A DNA stretch of 64,000 nucleotides from positions 124,001 to 188,000 of the forward strand of contig CCRI01000005.1 of NCBI GenBank assembly GCA_000985875.1, read 5' to 3'. Of the stretch, positions 49,968 to 59,692 are shown piece by piece. This DNA is from Neorhizobium galegae bv. officinalis (lineage in GTDB: Bacteria > Pseudomonadota > Alphaproteobacteria > Rhizobiales > Rhizobiaceae). Position 1 is the first letter of the stretch, and each line of letters opens with the position of its first letter. The notes beneath the pieces are model-generated. The model was not told the origin of the DNA and made no database searches. It saw nothing but the letters and a program-made list of their open reading frames with translations. A program made the translations under genes and the position numbers.

Positions 49968-51629
49968 TCAATATCGTGCGTCAGGCGCTCCGGCGAAGGG
50001 ATCGATGGGACTGTTGCGATTCCACGGCCTCCGCCCCATCAGCGCCTCCAGCACTGCGGCCTGCATCGCCTCGTGGGTGGAATAGGCATTGATATAGGTG
50101 GGCACCCGGGGGGCGTCGTAGAGGTAGTAGGGAAAGCCGAAGGAGATCATCACCGTCGGCAGGCTCGTCCACGGCCGTTTCATGGCGGCCCTGAAATCCC
50201 CATGAAGTGCGCGCCAGTCCAGAAAAATACGCCCCCGCGTCAGAAGCGTCTCCTCGCCGAACAGATAGAGGACGAGGTCGTGCCCTTCCGCATCGAGCGG
50301 CGTGCCATAGGGACTAAGGGTCACCTCGAAACCCTCGGCAGCCAGCATTTCCGGCAGCTTGAAATCCAGCCTCGCATTCGGCATCGGCTCGACGATCCCG
50401 CCGGAAACGACAAGGATGCGGCGATGCTTTTCAGGATCGAGCGGCAGCGTGCCGTTCCTGTCCTTCACCAGCGTTGGGGCGCGAGCAAAAGCCTCGCTGG
50501 CCCATTCCTGGCCCGACGGTTCCCTCACATGGATCGGCATCTCGACGCTGCGATGCAGGCCGAGCGACGCCTTGAGGGCGAGGACGCGTGTGACCGCGTC
50601 CTGGAAACGCTCGGCTGAAATGCGCCCGGAATGGGCGGCGTCACGCACGGCAGCGATTTCCGCTTCAGGTTTCGAGGAGAAAAGAACCATGTCGCAACCA
50701 CTCGCAATGATCTCGATCTTCGCGTCATGCGCCGGCATCACGCCCGAAAGGCCTGCCATTTCGCTTGCATCGGAGACGATCAGGCCGTTGAAGCCGAGTT
50801 CACCCCTCAGGAGTGCGGTATTGAGCGGCGCAGAGACCGAAGCCGGAAGATAAGCTTCTTCACCCGCCTCGGGATCGCGTTCCAGGAGATAGGCCGGCAG
50901 CGCGATATGCGCTGACATGACCGACTTGACCCCTTGGTCGATGGCGGCCTTGTAAAGCACGCCGAACGTGGCGCGCCATTCTTCCATCGACAACGGATTG
51001 ATGGTGGTGACCAGGTGCTGGTCGCGTTCGTCATAGCCTTCGCCCGGCCAATGTTTGACGGTCGCGGCAAGGCCGAGGCGTTGGAAGACACGCATCTGCG
51101 CAAGCGCATGACGTTTGATCAGCGCCGGATCCGAGCCGTATCCCCGCGTTGCGACGATCGGGCTGCGAAAGGCAGCGTTGATATCCAGAACCGGCGTGAA
51201 GGACCAGTTGATCCCGACGGACCGGGCTTCGCGCGCCATCAGGTCGGAGATCGCCTCCGTCAGCGCGACGTCATCGACGGCGGCAAGCGCCAATGGATTG
51301 GGAACGGCCGTGCCGAAGGTGAGGCTCATGCGAGAGCCTTCGAGATCGGCGGAAACGAGCAGAGGGATTTTGGCGCCGGCCTGGATCGCCGCCATATGCT
51401 CGCGTTCCCGCATGCCGTCGGCACCGAAATAACGGGTGATGCCACCCGGCTGCAGCTCGCCAAGCCGAAGGATCTCCGTCTCGCGGTCGTCGCCGCGCGA
51501 ATTGAGATTAAACAGCTGGGCGGCGCGCGCGGTATCATCCAGGGTCCGGAACGTCCGGGTCACCCAGTCGATCGCTTCGCGATCGAGATTGAAGGGCGGT
51601 ATCGTCAGATGATCCAGTGTCGACGGCAT
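49968..51629 (-). CDS. glycoside hydrolase family 3, beta-N-acetylhexosaminidase type
   Basis: This 553-residue protein is a GH3 enzyme of the N-acetylglucosaminidase branch. KHWPGEGYDERDQH (residues 192-205) is the NagZ-type loop whose aspartate-histidine pair (D203, H205) acts as general acid; beta-glucosidases of GH3 lack it. LIVSDASEMAGL supplies the nucleophile aspartate (D287). A C-terminal domain of about 200 residues follows, longer than in NagZ. No signal peptide is visible, so it acts in the cytoplasm on imported oligosaccharide. It is the last gene of the Opp-sulfatase operon. Confidence 0.9.
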   Translation of the reverse strand: MPSTLDHLTIPPFNLDREAIDWVTRTFRTLDDTARAAQLFNLNSRGDDRETEILRLGELQPGGITRYFGADGMREREHMAAIQAGAKIPLLVSADLEGSRMSLTFGTAVPNPLALAAVDDVALTEAISDLMAREARSVGINWSFTPVLDINAAFRSPIVATRGYGSDPALIKRHALAQMRVFQRLGLAATVKHWPGEGYDERDQHLVTTINPLSMEEWRATFGVLYKAAIDQGVKSVMSAHIALPAYLLERDPEAGEEAYLPASVSAPLNTALLRGELGFNGLIVSDASEMAGLSGVMPAHDAKIEIIASGCDMVLFSSKPEAEIAAVRDAAHSGRISAERFQDAVTRVLALKASLGLHRSVEMPIHVREPSGQEWASEAFARAPTLVKDRNGTLPLDPEKHRRILVVSGGIVEPMPNARLDFKLPEMLAAEGFEVTLSPYGTPLDAEGHDLVLYLFGEETLLTRGRIFLDWRALHGDFRAAMKRPWTSLPTVMISFGFPYYLYDAPRVPTYINAYSTHEAMQAAVLEALMGRRPWNRNSPIDPFAGAPDARY

Positions 51630-51641
51630 CGATCCCTCCGT

Positions 51642-53402
51642 TCAAACCTGCTCTGTGAGCGCACGCTCGAGCGCCTCGAGCTTTTCCCGGTCCAGTTCCG
51701 GCAAGGCCGCTGCGGCCTGCACAAGCGTCTTTGCGGCGAGTGGGGCCGGCAGCGGCTTGTCCGCAAGACGGGGAACCTCCGCAATCAGGATGCGGCGCGC
51801 GGTTTCGTCGGCCATGAGTTTCGCGATCGGAATATTTGCCACTCGAGCCCCCGGGGGGAAATCGCTTGCCCGCGCCACGCTGCGCTGGCCGGAAACCACC
51901 TGCGCCCATTGTCTTTCGACCAGCAGGTGCTCGCTGCACACCGGTCCCGTCTCGGGAAGGCCCAGTCGTTCGAACTGATCGGACGGCGCATCGGAGGCGC
52001 GCATCAGATCCACGAGCAACTCGGCCATCCGCAATTCAACTCTATCATCTCTGAGCGGATTTTTCTGCTCCGGATCCGTCTCAAGATCGTAGAGCAGGGT
52101 CCCGAAGACCCAGGGTCCCCGGATTGTCCATCCCGGTATGCGCAGGACAGGAGCCCCTTTGGTGAAAGAGAAAGGCTGCGCGAGTTCCGCCTTCGACAGT
52201 TCGTCCGGGGAAAAGCGGGCGCGCATGTGGGTCGGCATCAACGTATATTCATGGAGCGGCAAATTGTCCTCGGCGGCGCAGCATCGCATGTAGACGTAAC
52301 GGCCGTCGGTAACACATACGTGCCCCCCGAAATTCCCGAACAGTCCGGCCTTGCGGACCGGAGCATCGTTCCTGACTGTGTCGAGAAGCGGTTTTCCCTG
52401 CATATCGGGCGTTGGCCGGAGTCCGAAGAGGTCGAGCAGCGTCGGCGCTATGTCTATGGTCTGAACGAGCGCGGAGCGCCGTTCGCCGGCAACCCCGGCC
52501 CGCGGATCCCAGACGAAGAAGGGCGTGTGGATCGTCTCGTCGTACCACGGCATGACGGACTTGCCCCACCAGCCCCTTTCGCCGAGCATATAGCCATGGT
52601 CGGTGCAGACGATCAGCATCGTATCGTCCCACATGTTCTTTTCGTCCATCATGTCGAGCAGCCGGCCGAGATTGCGGTCGCACATCGAAAGCAGCGCCAT
52701 ATAGCGGTGCCGCGCCTGGAGAACCCGTTCGTCCGCCTCGGTGACGCGATCATAGGGCGGCCAGTCGAAATCCTCGCCCGTATCGGGGTAGAGCGCGTGA
52801 TATTCGGCATAGCTGAAAAACGGCTCGTGCGGATCGAATGTCTCGATCTGCAGCATCCAGTCGTCCTGGCCGGCATTGTCCTTTATGAATTGAAGCCCGG
52901 CATCGAAGGTCCGGGTTTGCGGATGGTTACGCTCGTCCTTGAGATAGGTCCGGTTGATGGGGTCCTGCCGCCGCATCTGGTAGAGGAAGTCGGCGAGACG
53001 CCCGCGGTCGACACCTTCGACGATACCTTTCCAGAGGTCGCCCTCCTGGCCGCGAAAAAACTCGTGCGAGGAAAAGCGCGTGTGATAGGTGGCTCCGCCA
53101 TCTTCCCAATAGTGCTGATGATCGGTGACCAGGTGGGTGTAGATCCCGGCGTTTCTCAGCAGTTCCGGCACGCTGTCATCGAACGGCTCGATCGGCGACC
53201 AGGACCGGTGGAGAAAGTTGTACCGGCCGGTATGCATTTCGCGCCGCGCCGGCATGCAGGGCATGGAACCGGCATAACAGCGGTCGAACGTGGCCGTCTT
53301 TTCCGCAAGCCGCCCGAAATTCGGCGCATGGGCGATCCTGTCGCCGTAGGGCGGCAGAAGGCGGCGGTTGAGACTGTCGAACATCAGGACGATCGCGCGC
53401 AT
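51642..53402 (-). CDS. type I sulfatase (formylglycine-dependent), cytoplasmic
   Basis: This 586-residue protein is in the alkaline phosphatase/sulfatase superfamily. The formylglycine motif is CMPAR (C49-R53, in GSMPCMPARREMHTGR), fitting CxPxR with alanine in place of serine. The N-terminal metal region is LMFDSLNRR, with one aspartate rather than the usual pair, and DHGYMLGERGWWGKS gives the second metal site. The alanine variant and single aspartate recall phosphonate monoester hydrolase-like members, so another ester substrate is possible. No signal peptide is visible. It lies between the ATPase and GH3 genes, with 4- and 12-bp gaps. Confidence 0.88.
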   Translation of the reverse strand: MRAIVLMFDSLNRRLLPPYGDRIAHAPNFGRLAEKTATFDRCYAGSMPCMPARREMHTGRYNFLHRSWSPIEPFDDSVPELLRNAGIYTHLVTDHQHYWEDGGATYHTRFSSHEFFRGQEGDLWKGIVEGVDRGRLADFLYQMRRQDPINRTYLKDERNHPQTRTFDAGLQFIKDNAGQDDWMLQIETFDPHEPFFSYAEYHALYPDTGEDFDWPPYDRVTEADERVLQARHRYMALLSMCDRNLGRLLDMMDEKNMWDDTMLIVCTDHGYMLGERGWWGKSVMPWYDETIHTPFFVWDPRAGVAGERRSALVQTIDIAPTLLDLFGLRPTPDMQGKPLLDTVRNDAPVRKAGLFGNFGGHVCVTDGRYVYMRCCAAEDNLPLHEYTLMPTHMRARFSPDELSKAELAQPFSFTKGAPVLRIPGWTIRGPWVFGTLLYDLETDPEQKNPLRDDRVELRMAELLVDLMRASDAPSDQFERLGLPETGPVCSEHLLVERQWAQVVSGQRSVARASDFPPGARVANIPIAKLMADETARRILIAEVPRLADKPLPAPLAAKTLVQAAAALPELDREKLEALERALTEQV

Positions 53403-53406
53403 CGGT

Positions 53407-54219
53407 CTAGGCCGTCATTTCGAGGGCGCGAAACGCGGCGCGCCGTTCCGCCTGCCTTGCGGGATCGGCAACCGGGGCGGCGAGAAGCAGGCGCTTCGTG
53501 TAGTCGTGAGCGGGACGCGCCGTCACCTGATCGCATTCTCCAAATTCGACGATCTCGCCGAAACGCATCACCGCAACCCGGTGTGAGATGTGGCGCACCG
53601 CGGCCAGATCGTGGGAAACGAACAGATAGGCGACTCCCGTCCGCTCCTGGATCTCGATGAACAGGTCCATCACCCGGGACTGGGTGGAAAGATCGAGCGC
53701 GGAGACCGGTTCATCGCAGACGATGAGGCGCGGAGACAGCGCCAGCGCGCGGGCAATGGCGATCCGCTGGCGCTGGCCGCCGGAAAACTCGCGGGCAAAC
53801 CGTTCCGCCGCGTCGCTTGGCAGCGCAACCTGATCGAGCAGTTTTCGGACCTGCCTGGAGGCATCGGCACGCGAGGCGAGTCGGCGCGCGATAATCGGTT
53901 CCGTCAGGATGTCCTCGATCGTCATCGACGGATTGAGCGAGCTGTAGGGATCCTGGAAGACCGCCTGGATGGCCGCCTGGCTTTTGCGCGCACGGGGCGG
54001 CACCCCGGCGATATTCTCTCCGTCGAACACTATCTCGCCGGAGCTGACCGGGCCGATGCCGAGAATGGCGCGCCCGAGCGTGGTCTTGCCCGACCCGCTC
54101 TCGCCCACCAACCCCACGGTTTCGCCGGGGCGGATGGTGAGATTGACGTGTCTCAGGACATGATGGGCGCCGAAATGGACGTTCACGTCGCGGCAATCGA
54201 CAAGGATCTGATCGTTCAT
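53407..54219 (-). CDS. Opp/Dpp-type ABC transporter ATP-binding protein, OppF type
   Basis: This 270-residue ATPase has Walker A GESGSGKTT, signature SGGQRQRIAIARAL, Walker B RLIVCDEPVSALD and switch histidine FVSHDLAAVRHIS. The EPVSALDLSTQSRVMDLF stretch is typical of OppF/DppF. Its ATG overlaps the preceding gene's stop as ATGA. It pairs with the OppD-type domain fused to the upstream permease. OppF-type proteins often carry a C-terminal cysteine cluster; none is seen here. Confidence 0.93.
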   Translation of the reverse strand: MNDQILVDCRDVNVHFGAHHVLRHVNLTIRPGETVGLVGESGSGKTTLGRAILGIGPVSSGEIVFDGENIAGVPPRARKSQAAIQAVFQDPYSSLNPSMTIEDILTEPIIARRLASRADASRQVRKLLDQVALPSDAAERFAREFSGGQRQRIAIARALALSPRLIVCDEPVSALDLSTQSRVMDLFIEIQERTGVAYLFVSHDLAAVRHISHRVAVMRFGEIVEFGECDQVTARPAHDYTKRLLLAAPVADPARQAERRAAFRALEMTA

Positions 54220-55979
54220 GCGCGCATCTCCTCCGTCATCGGCGGTCGATATGTGCGGGTCTGCCCGTCCTCGAGAACGGAGTCGAGAAGCATGCGGGTG
54301 TAGTCGTGCGCCGGAGCGGCGAACAGTTCCGTCACCGTATTGGTTTCGACGACCCTGCCATCCTTCATGACGGCCACCCGGTCGCAACTATCCGCCACGA
54401 CGCCAAAATTGTGGGTCACCAGCATGACCGCCATGTCGAACTCCTTTTGCAGATCGCGCAGAAGATCGAGCACTTCCGCCTGCACGGTTACGTCGAGCGC
54501 AGTCGTCGGTTCGTCGGCGATCAGAAGGTCGGGGCTGCAGGCGACCGCACCGGCGATCAGGACGCGCTGGGCCATGCCCCCCGAGATCTCGTGCGGATAG
54601 GCGCGAAATACCCGTTCCGGATCCGGCAGCTTCACGCGGGCAAGCAGTCTCAGCGCCCGCCGCGTCGCTTCCGCCCGGGAGATTCCAAGCACCGTCATCA
54701 TCGGCTCGACAAGCTGGAATCCGATCCGGAACGCCGGATCGAGATTGGCCATCGGCTCCTGGGGAACATAGGCAATGCGCTTGCCGCGAAGAGCCCGGAC
54801 CTCATGCTGGGAAGATTTTCCGAGATCGATACCGTCGAAGAGGATGGAGCCGGAGAGAACCCGACCACCCGGCGAGAGAAGTCCGAGGATGGCGAAGGCC
54901 GTCTGGCTCTTGCCCGATCCGCTTTCGCCGACGAGCCCCAGAACTTCGCCGCGCCGGAGGCTGAGGTTCACGCCCTTTACGACTTCGCGCCAGCCGTCGT
55001 TCGCAGGATAGGCAACGACCAGGTCCCGCACGTCGAGGAGCACATCGGGTGCGGCCTGCGGCAGCGGTTCGCTCGCCGCCAGGGGAAGGACCTTCGGCGC
55101 TCTGACCTGAACGCCGCCCTGCTGCATGCGGTCGCGAATGGCATTCGCAAGCAGCACCAGCGACGCCACCGTCGCCGTGATTGCCAGCCCCGGCCAGAGG
55201 ATCGCCTGCGGCGAGACATAGATGTTGGAGAAGGCGTCCTGCAGCATGCCGCCCCAGGTCGGCGTGCTGGGGTCGCCCAACCCGAGGAACTCGAGACCGG
55301 ACTGGACGACGATCGCAATGCCGGCGACGATGGAGGTCTGGATGACCACCGGCGCCCGCACGGAAAGCAGGATATGCCGGGTGATGATCCGGAGATCGCT
55401 GAGGCCCGAGACCCGTGCCGCGTCGATATAGAGTTCGTGCTTGACGCCGTTGACGAGATTGCGCGTCAGCCGGAAAAAGCCCGGCGACAGCATCACCCCG
55501 AAGACCGCCATCGACAGATAGATCGAAGCCCCGAGTGCCTGATAGAAGGCGAGCAGCACGATCAGCGCCGGCAGTGCCATGATGCCGTCGGAGATCCAGC
55601 GGGCCACCAGATCGAGCTTCCTGCCGTAAAAGCCGGCGAAGAGCCCCGCTGTCACCCCGATGGATGCGGCGATGACCACCGTGATCAGCGCGCCGAGGAA
55701 TGTGTTGCGGCCGCCATGCACGAGACGGCTCCATATGTCGCGCCCCGAACCGTCGCCGCCGAGGAGATAACCGTCGCCGGCGACGGCGTTGACCTTGAAT
55801 ATCTGGACGGCGGAGGGGTCGTTGGGTGCAAGCAGAGGCGCGAAGATCGCCGACGCGACGACGACCAGCAGCGCCAGCGAGGCGACAAGACCTGTCGGAT
55901 TGGTGAGCACCGAGCGGACGAAATGACGGCGCTGCGTAGCGGCGGGGATTGGCGCCTGGGCAGTGTTGATATCGCTCAT
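54216..55979 (-). CDS. fused Opp/Dpp-type permease (OppC) and ATP-binding protein (OppD)
   Basis: This 587-residue protein joins two normally separate subunits. Residues about 1-285 are an OppC-type permease ([21 protein letters not shown]; the coupling loop [19 protein letters not shown]). After a linker of about 20 residues, about 308-587 are an ATPase with Walker [10 protein letters not shown], signature [13 protein letters not shown] and Walker [13 protein letters not shown]. Such fusions are known in Rhizobiales and actinobacteria. Both domains look intact and in one frame, so it is not an annotation artefact. The start at ATG 55979 overlaps the OppB-type stop by four bases. Confidence 0.93.
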   Translation of the reverse strand: MSDINTAQAPIPAATQRRHFVRSVLTNPTGLVASLALLVVVASAIFAPLLAPNDPSAVQIFKVNAVAGDGYLLGGDGSGRDIWSRLVHGGRNTFLGALITVVIAASIGVTAGLFAGFYGRKLDLVARWISDGIMALPALIVLLAFYQALGASIYLSMAVFGVMLSPGFFRLTRNLVNGVKHELYIDAARVSGLSDLRIITRHILLSVRAPVVIQTSIVAGIAIVVQSGLEFLGLGDPSTPTWGGMLQDAFSNIYVSPQAILWPGLAITATVASLVLLANAIRDRMQQGGVQVRAPKVLPLAASEPLPQAAPDVLLDVRDLVVAYPANDGWREVVKGVNLSLRRGEVLGLVGESGSGKSQTAFAILGLLSPGGRVLSGSILFDGIDLGKSSQHEVRALRGKRIAYVPQEPMANLDPAFRIGFQLVEPMMTVLGISRAEATRRALRLLARVKLPDPERVFRAYPHEISGGMAQRVLIAGAVACSPDLLIADEPTTALDVTVQAEVLDLLRDLQKEFDMAVMLVTHNFGVVADSCDRVAVMKDGRVVETNTVTELFAAPAHDYTRMLLDSVLEDGQTRTYRPPMTEEMRA

Positions 55980-56917
55980 GACATCCTCACCTTCGGATTT
56001 GCCCATGCGTTTAGGAAGTCGATCAGTATGTTCACCAGAACGACCACGATGATGAGGGTGACGACCACTCCCATGAGCACGGGAACATCGCCGATCAGCG
56101 CTGCCGAGACCGTCAACGAGCCCATGCCGGGAATGGCGAATACGCGCTCGATCACGGCGGCACCACCAAGAAGGGCAATGAACTGTACCGACAGGACGGT
56201 CAGAGCCGCCGGCATCGCATTGCGCAGTGCATGGCGATAGAGCACCGAGCGCGGGCTGACGCCGCGGGCGCGGAGCGTGCGCACGTAGTCCTGCTTGAGC
56301 GCATCGATAACCGCGCCCCGGATCTGCTGGGAGGCCGAGGCTATTCCCGAAAGCACCAGCGACGTTACGGGAAGCACCAGGGAAGCCGCCCAAGCGGATG
56401 GTGAAGCGCTGAACGAAACATAACCTGTCGCAGGCAGCCAGCCGAGTTCGACCGAGAAGGTGAGGACCAGCAACAGGCCAAGCCAGAAGTTCGGCATGGC
56501 AAAACCCGCGACGCTGACGATCTGGATGACGCGGTCCGCCCAGCCGCCGCGGACAGCCGCGGCAATGCCGAGCATCGCCGAAAGCAGTGCCATCATCGCG
56601 ACGGCGATCGTCACCATCGACAGGGTGACGGGCAGCCGGCTCGCAAGTGCCGATGCCACGCTCTCGCTCATCGTCCATGACGGGCCGAGGTCGCCGCGGA
56701 CCGCATGGCTCACCCAATCGCCAAACTGGACCATCAGCGGTCGGTCGAGCCCCAGCCGGCTGTTCAGCGCCGTCACCTGGTCGGCCGTGGCATTCTCACC
56801 GAGGATGTTGCGGGCGACATTGCCCGTGGCGCCGAAAACCATCATGAAGGTTACGGTCGAGACAAGGCAAAGCAGCGCGATGCCGGAAACGACCCGTTTC
56901 AGAAGATACCGTATCAT
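55976..56917 (-). CDS. Opp/Dpp-type ABC transporter permease, OppB type
   Basis: This 313-residue permease has six helices and the OppB blocks YLLKRVVSGIALLCLVSTVTFM at the N-terminus in parts, then LGLDRPLMVQFGDWVSHAVRGDLGPSW and the coupling loop RTLRARGVSPRSVLYRHALRNA. It forms the membrane channel with the OppC half of the fusion protein encoded next. It lies 12 bp after the binding-protein gene. Confidence 0.94.
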   Translation of the reverse strand: MIRYLLKRVVSGIALLCLVSTVTFMMVFGATGNVARNILGENATADQVTALNSRLGLDRPLMVQFGDWVSHAVRGDLGPSWTMSESVASALASRLPVTLSMVTIAVAMMALLSAMLGIAAAVRGGWADRVIQIVSVAGFAMPNFWLGLLLVLTFSVELGWLPATGYVSFSASPSAWAASLVLPVTSLVLSGIASASQQIRGAVIDALKQDYVRTLRARGVSPRSVLYRHALRNAMPAALTVLSVQFIALLGGAAVIERVFAIPGMGSLTVSAALIGDVPVLMGVVVTLIIVVVLVNILIDFLNAWANPKVRMS

Positions 56918-56929
56918 CGGCGTCCGAAC

Positions 56930-58438
56930 TCACTTTGCGGGCGCATAATTGCGCGGCCAAGGCACGATGTTCTGGGCCTGCATCTGGACCTTCACCTGCG
57001 TGTTGGAGATGTAGATGCTGTCGATGCGGAACCAGGGCGCAAAAAAGGCATTCTCGACCATGTATCGATTGGCGGCCTGCATCGCGGCATTCTGCTCCTT
57101 GCCCGGAGGCGTGAACTGGGCTTTCTTCAGGAGGGCCTCCAGCTTCTCGTCCTTTGCCTTGGAAGTATTCCAGGGGGAGTTTGCGAAGGCGAATTTGTTG
57201 AAGTCGGCCCAGGGCGACTGGCTGCCCAGACGGAAGAGGAACATCGGGTATTTGCCGGACAGCAACTCGGCGATCGTGACATTCGGCGGAACTTTCACCC
57301 AACTGACGGTGACGCCGATATCCTTGAGCTGCTGGGTGATGATCGGGGTGTAGGGAGCAAGCGTGCCGATATCCGGCATGGTGACGCTGAAGCCGTTTGG
57401 ATACCCCGCTTCGGCAAGCAGCGCACGGGCCGCCTTCGGATCATACTGATAGGTCCCGTCGAGTGATGGATCAAAGGCCTCGCTCGGCGGAACGAAGGGC
57501 TGGTCCGTGACCTCGCCGTAACCCCTGGCGACGAATTTCAGGATCGCTTTTTCATCGAATGCCATATTGAGCGCGCGCCGGACGCGGACGTCGGACAGCG
57601 CCTTCACCATTTTGCCGTCGCGGTCGGAGAGAAACAGACCCAGCCAGTCCACGGGCAATCTGGAGACCGTCAGCTTGCTCGCTTCGGCCTCGGTGACGAC
57701 CTGCCCTTCGCCCGCGCCAGCGTCCACCTGGCCGGATTTCAGCGCATTCATCCGCGCGCTGAGATCGTTGATCGGTGTGATCGTCATGGTTTCGAACGGG
57801 AAGGCGCTTGCATTCCAATAATCCGGATTGCGCTTGTAGACGTATTGGCGCCCGGTCACCGAGCGCGCCGTATCGTAGATGTAGGGCCCGGAGCCGACCG
57901 GAAGCATTTTGGAATCAGCCTTGCCGAGCGTCGCGGGGCTCGCCATAGCGCCGCCGACGGTCGCCAGATTGAAGAGCATGCCCGGATCTGGCTCCTTGAG
58001 ATGCAGCTTCACCTCGACAGGGCCTACGATCTCGACACTCTTGATGGCGCCAGCCATCCAGGTGTTCTGCCCGACGCCATCGCGCAGGTATTCGAGGTTT
58101 GCCTTCACCGCTTCCGCATTGAAGGGCGTTCCGTCGCTGAACTTCACGCCTTCGCGCAGCTTGAGCGTCAGCTCCGTGCCGTCGCCGTTGAAGCGCCATT
58201 CGGTGGCCAGGTTCGGCATCGTCTTGCCATCGGGCGCCGTGTAGAGCAGCGTGTCGAAGACCGGCATCCAGTATTGGGCGCGATGGCCGATGGAAAGGCC
58301 GGCACGGTCGAAGGTGTCGTTATCCAGAATGCCGGCGAGCGCAAGCGTCTCGGGACTGTTCGCGACCTCTGCCTTGGCAATCGGCGGCACGGATAAAAAA
58401 GCCGCCGTCAAGGCGGACAAAATCAATCGGTTTCGCAT
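56930..58438 (-). CDS. Opp/Dpp-type ABC transporter substrate-binding protein (SBP family 5)
   Basis: This is a 502-residue periplasmic protein with a Sec signal (MRNRLILSALTAAFLSVP, cleavage near AKAEV). ATG 58438 follows GGGGAGGAG. Cluster C binding-protein landmarks are present: GTELTLKLREGVKFSDGTPFNAEAVK (in parts), and VRRALNMAFDEKAI. It delivers oligopeptides or oligosaccharides to the Opp-type membrane complex. Because the same operon encodes a GlcNAcase-type GH3 enzyme and a sulfatase, a sulfated oligosaccharide is the likely cargo. It is the first gene of the operon, divergent from a LysR regulator. Confidence 0.93.
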   Translation of the reverse strand: MRNRLILSALTAAFLSVPPIAKAEVANSPETLALAGILDNDTFDRAGLSIGHRAQYWMPVFDTLLYTAPDGKTMPNLATEWRFNGDGTELTLKLREGVKFSDGTPFNAEAVKANLEYLRDGVGQNTWMAGAIKSVEIVGPVEVKLHLKEPDPGMLFNLATVGGAMASPATLGKADSKMLPVGSGPYIYDTARSVTGRQYVYKRNPDYWNASAFPFETMTITPINDLSARMNALKSGQVDAGAGEGQVVTEAEASKLTVSRLPVDWLGLFLSDRDGKMVKALSDVRVRRALNMAFDEKAILKFVARGYGEVTDQPFVPPSEAFDPSLDGTYQYDPKAARALLAEAGYPNGFSVTMPDIGTLAPYTPIITQQLKDIGVTVSWVKVPPNVTIAELLSGKYPMFLFRLGSQSPWADFNKFAFANSPWNTSKAKDEKLEALLKKAQFTPPGKEQNAAMQAANRYMVENAFFAPWFRIDSIYISNTQVKVQMQAQNIVPWPRNYAPAK

Positions 58439-58555
58439 GCTCTCCTCCCCGAGAGCCTGACTTGCCCGCTCCCCGGCCAGACAGGCTGCATGTAGCGAAT
58501 AAGATTCTGCCAAATACACATTCTTGGCGTTCTAAAGTCATACCAGTTGAGGCAA

Positions 58556-58570
58556 TGCACGAAAAATGCA
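58556..58570. promoter_or_regulatory. possible LysR-type site upstream of the divergent pair
   Basis: TGCA-CGAAAAA-TGCA is a short interrupted palindrome 39 bp before the LysR start, in the 170-bp space shared with the binding-protein gene. It is near the size of LysR T-N11-A sites but does not fit exactly. The call rests mainly on position. Confidence 0.3.
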
Positions 58571-58608
58571 ATTAACGGCGCGACCGATAAACGAAGCTTA
58601 TCACTGCC

Positions 58609-59559
58609 ATGCTGGATCAGATCACCCACCTCTTCCGTCTGCAGGCGATTGTGGAGGAAGGCAGCCTGCGTCGTGCCGCCGAGCGGCTGAACCTTACGCA
58701 GCCCGCCCTGTCTCGATCTCTCGCCCAGTTGGAGGCCCATTTCGGGCGGCCGCTTCTGGACCGGCATGCACGCGGCGTCCGTCCGACGCTGTTCGGCGAG
58801 AGGGTATTGTCGGAATCGTTGCGGATGATGCGGCACTGGGAGGTGGCCGAGCAGGAGCTGATGTCCGACAGGGCAATAGGCAAGGCCTATCTCCGGATTG
58901 GCGCCGGACCGATGTGGCGTCCTGCAATCCTGCCCGAACTGCTCGTCGACATGCAGCGACGATTCCCCAAGATCGTGTTCGAACTCAGGAACAGCCGTTA
59001 TGCGACTTCGCTCACCGATCTCCTGGAGGGGCGCCTCGACATGCTGTTCACGGGAGTGACCATCGATGATCCGCAAGACTTCCGCCTCGTCGCACTTGCG
59101 CTGACGAAAGTGATCAACAATGTGATGGCGCGCGAGGATCATCCGATCTTCGCCGCGCGCGATGGCGCAGGAGCGGTTCCACCGGAGCGCCTGCTCGACT
59201 ATCCCTGGCTCGTCCATTCCGAGCTTCCGATCTATCAGGCAACCACGCAGCACGGTCTTTTCGAGCGGCTGGGGCGGGAGCCCGACATCCGGTTGAGCTG
59301 CGAGAGCCTGCATTCGACATTGTCCATTCTTCAGCGGAGCGATTGCCTCTGCCTGCTGCCCGATGCGGCCGTTCTTGCAACCTCCTGCCCGCGCATCGTC
59401 CCGGTGCCGGTCAACCTCAACTACAGGCATACGCGGACGGGGGTGATCTACCGCGAGGAACTGAGCGACTGGGCTCCGGTGCGCCAGATGATCGCACTCT
59501 GCAAGGAGCGGTTTCATCTCGATAACCCACCGGAGACCGGGCCTGGCGATCAGCAGTGA
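58609..59559 (+). CDS. LysR-family transcriptional regulator
   Basis: This 316-residue protein has an N-terminal winged helix-turn-helix (FRLQAIVEEGSLRRAAERLNLTQPALSRSLAQLE in parts, residues 5-60) and a periplasmic-binding-protein-like effector domain from about residue 95. It is divergent from the Opp-sulfatase-GH3 operon and directly upstream of the second sulfatase gene, so it probably activates both in response to an imported sugar. Confidence 0.93.
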   Translation: MLDQITHLFRLQAIVEEGSLRRAAERLNLTQPALSRSLAQLEAHFGRPLLDRHARGVRPTLFGERVLSESLRMMRHWEVAEQELMSDRAIGKAYLRIGAGPMWRPAILPELLVDMQRRFPKIVFELRNSRYATSLTDLLEGRLDMLFTGVTIDDPQDFRLVALALTKVINNVMAREDHPIFAARDGAGAVPPERLLDYPWLVHSELPIYQATTQHGLFERLGREPDIRLSCESLHSTLSILQRSDCLCLLPDAAVLATSCPRIVPVPVNLNYRHTRTGVIYREELSDWAPVRQMIALCKERFHLDNPPETGPGDQQ

Positions 59560-59692
59560 TCAGTTTTGAGCATCGCTCGCTTCTGAAATTGCATTATTTC
59601 CGCATGGCCTGACGCTGTATCCTTGACCAAGGCGGTGGTGGGTTCGATGGTCGCGATCATACGTATTCCTGCCGCATGCGAGGGAGGAATAC

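Noticed and set aside
50934..53660. Long open frame on the plus strand, about 900 codons, opposite the GH3 and sulfatase genes
   Set aside because: It is exactly antisense to two genes with clear catalytic motifs, has no recognisable domain and has the odd residue composition of a GC-rich shadow frame.
54306..56240. Long plus-strand open frame opposite the Opp fusion gene
   Set aside because: Rich in histidine, aspartate and arginine with no domain, and antisense to a well-supported ABC transporter gene; a codon-bias artefact.
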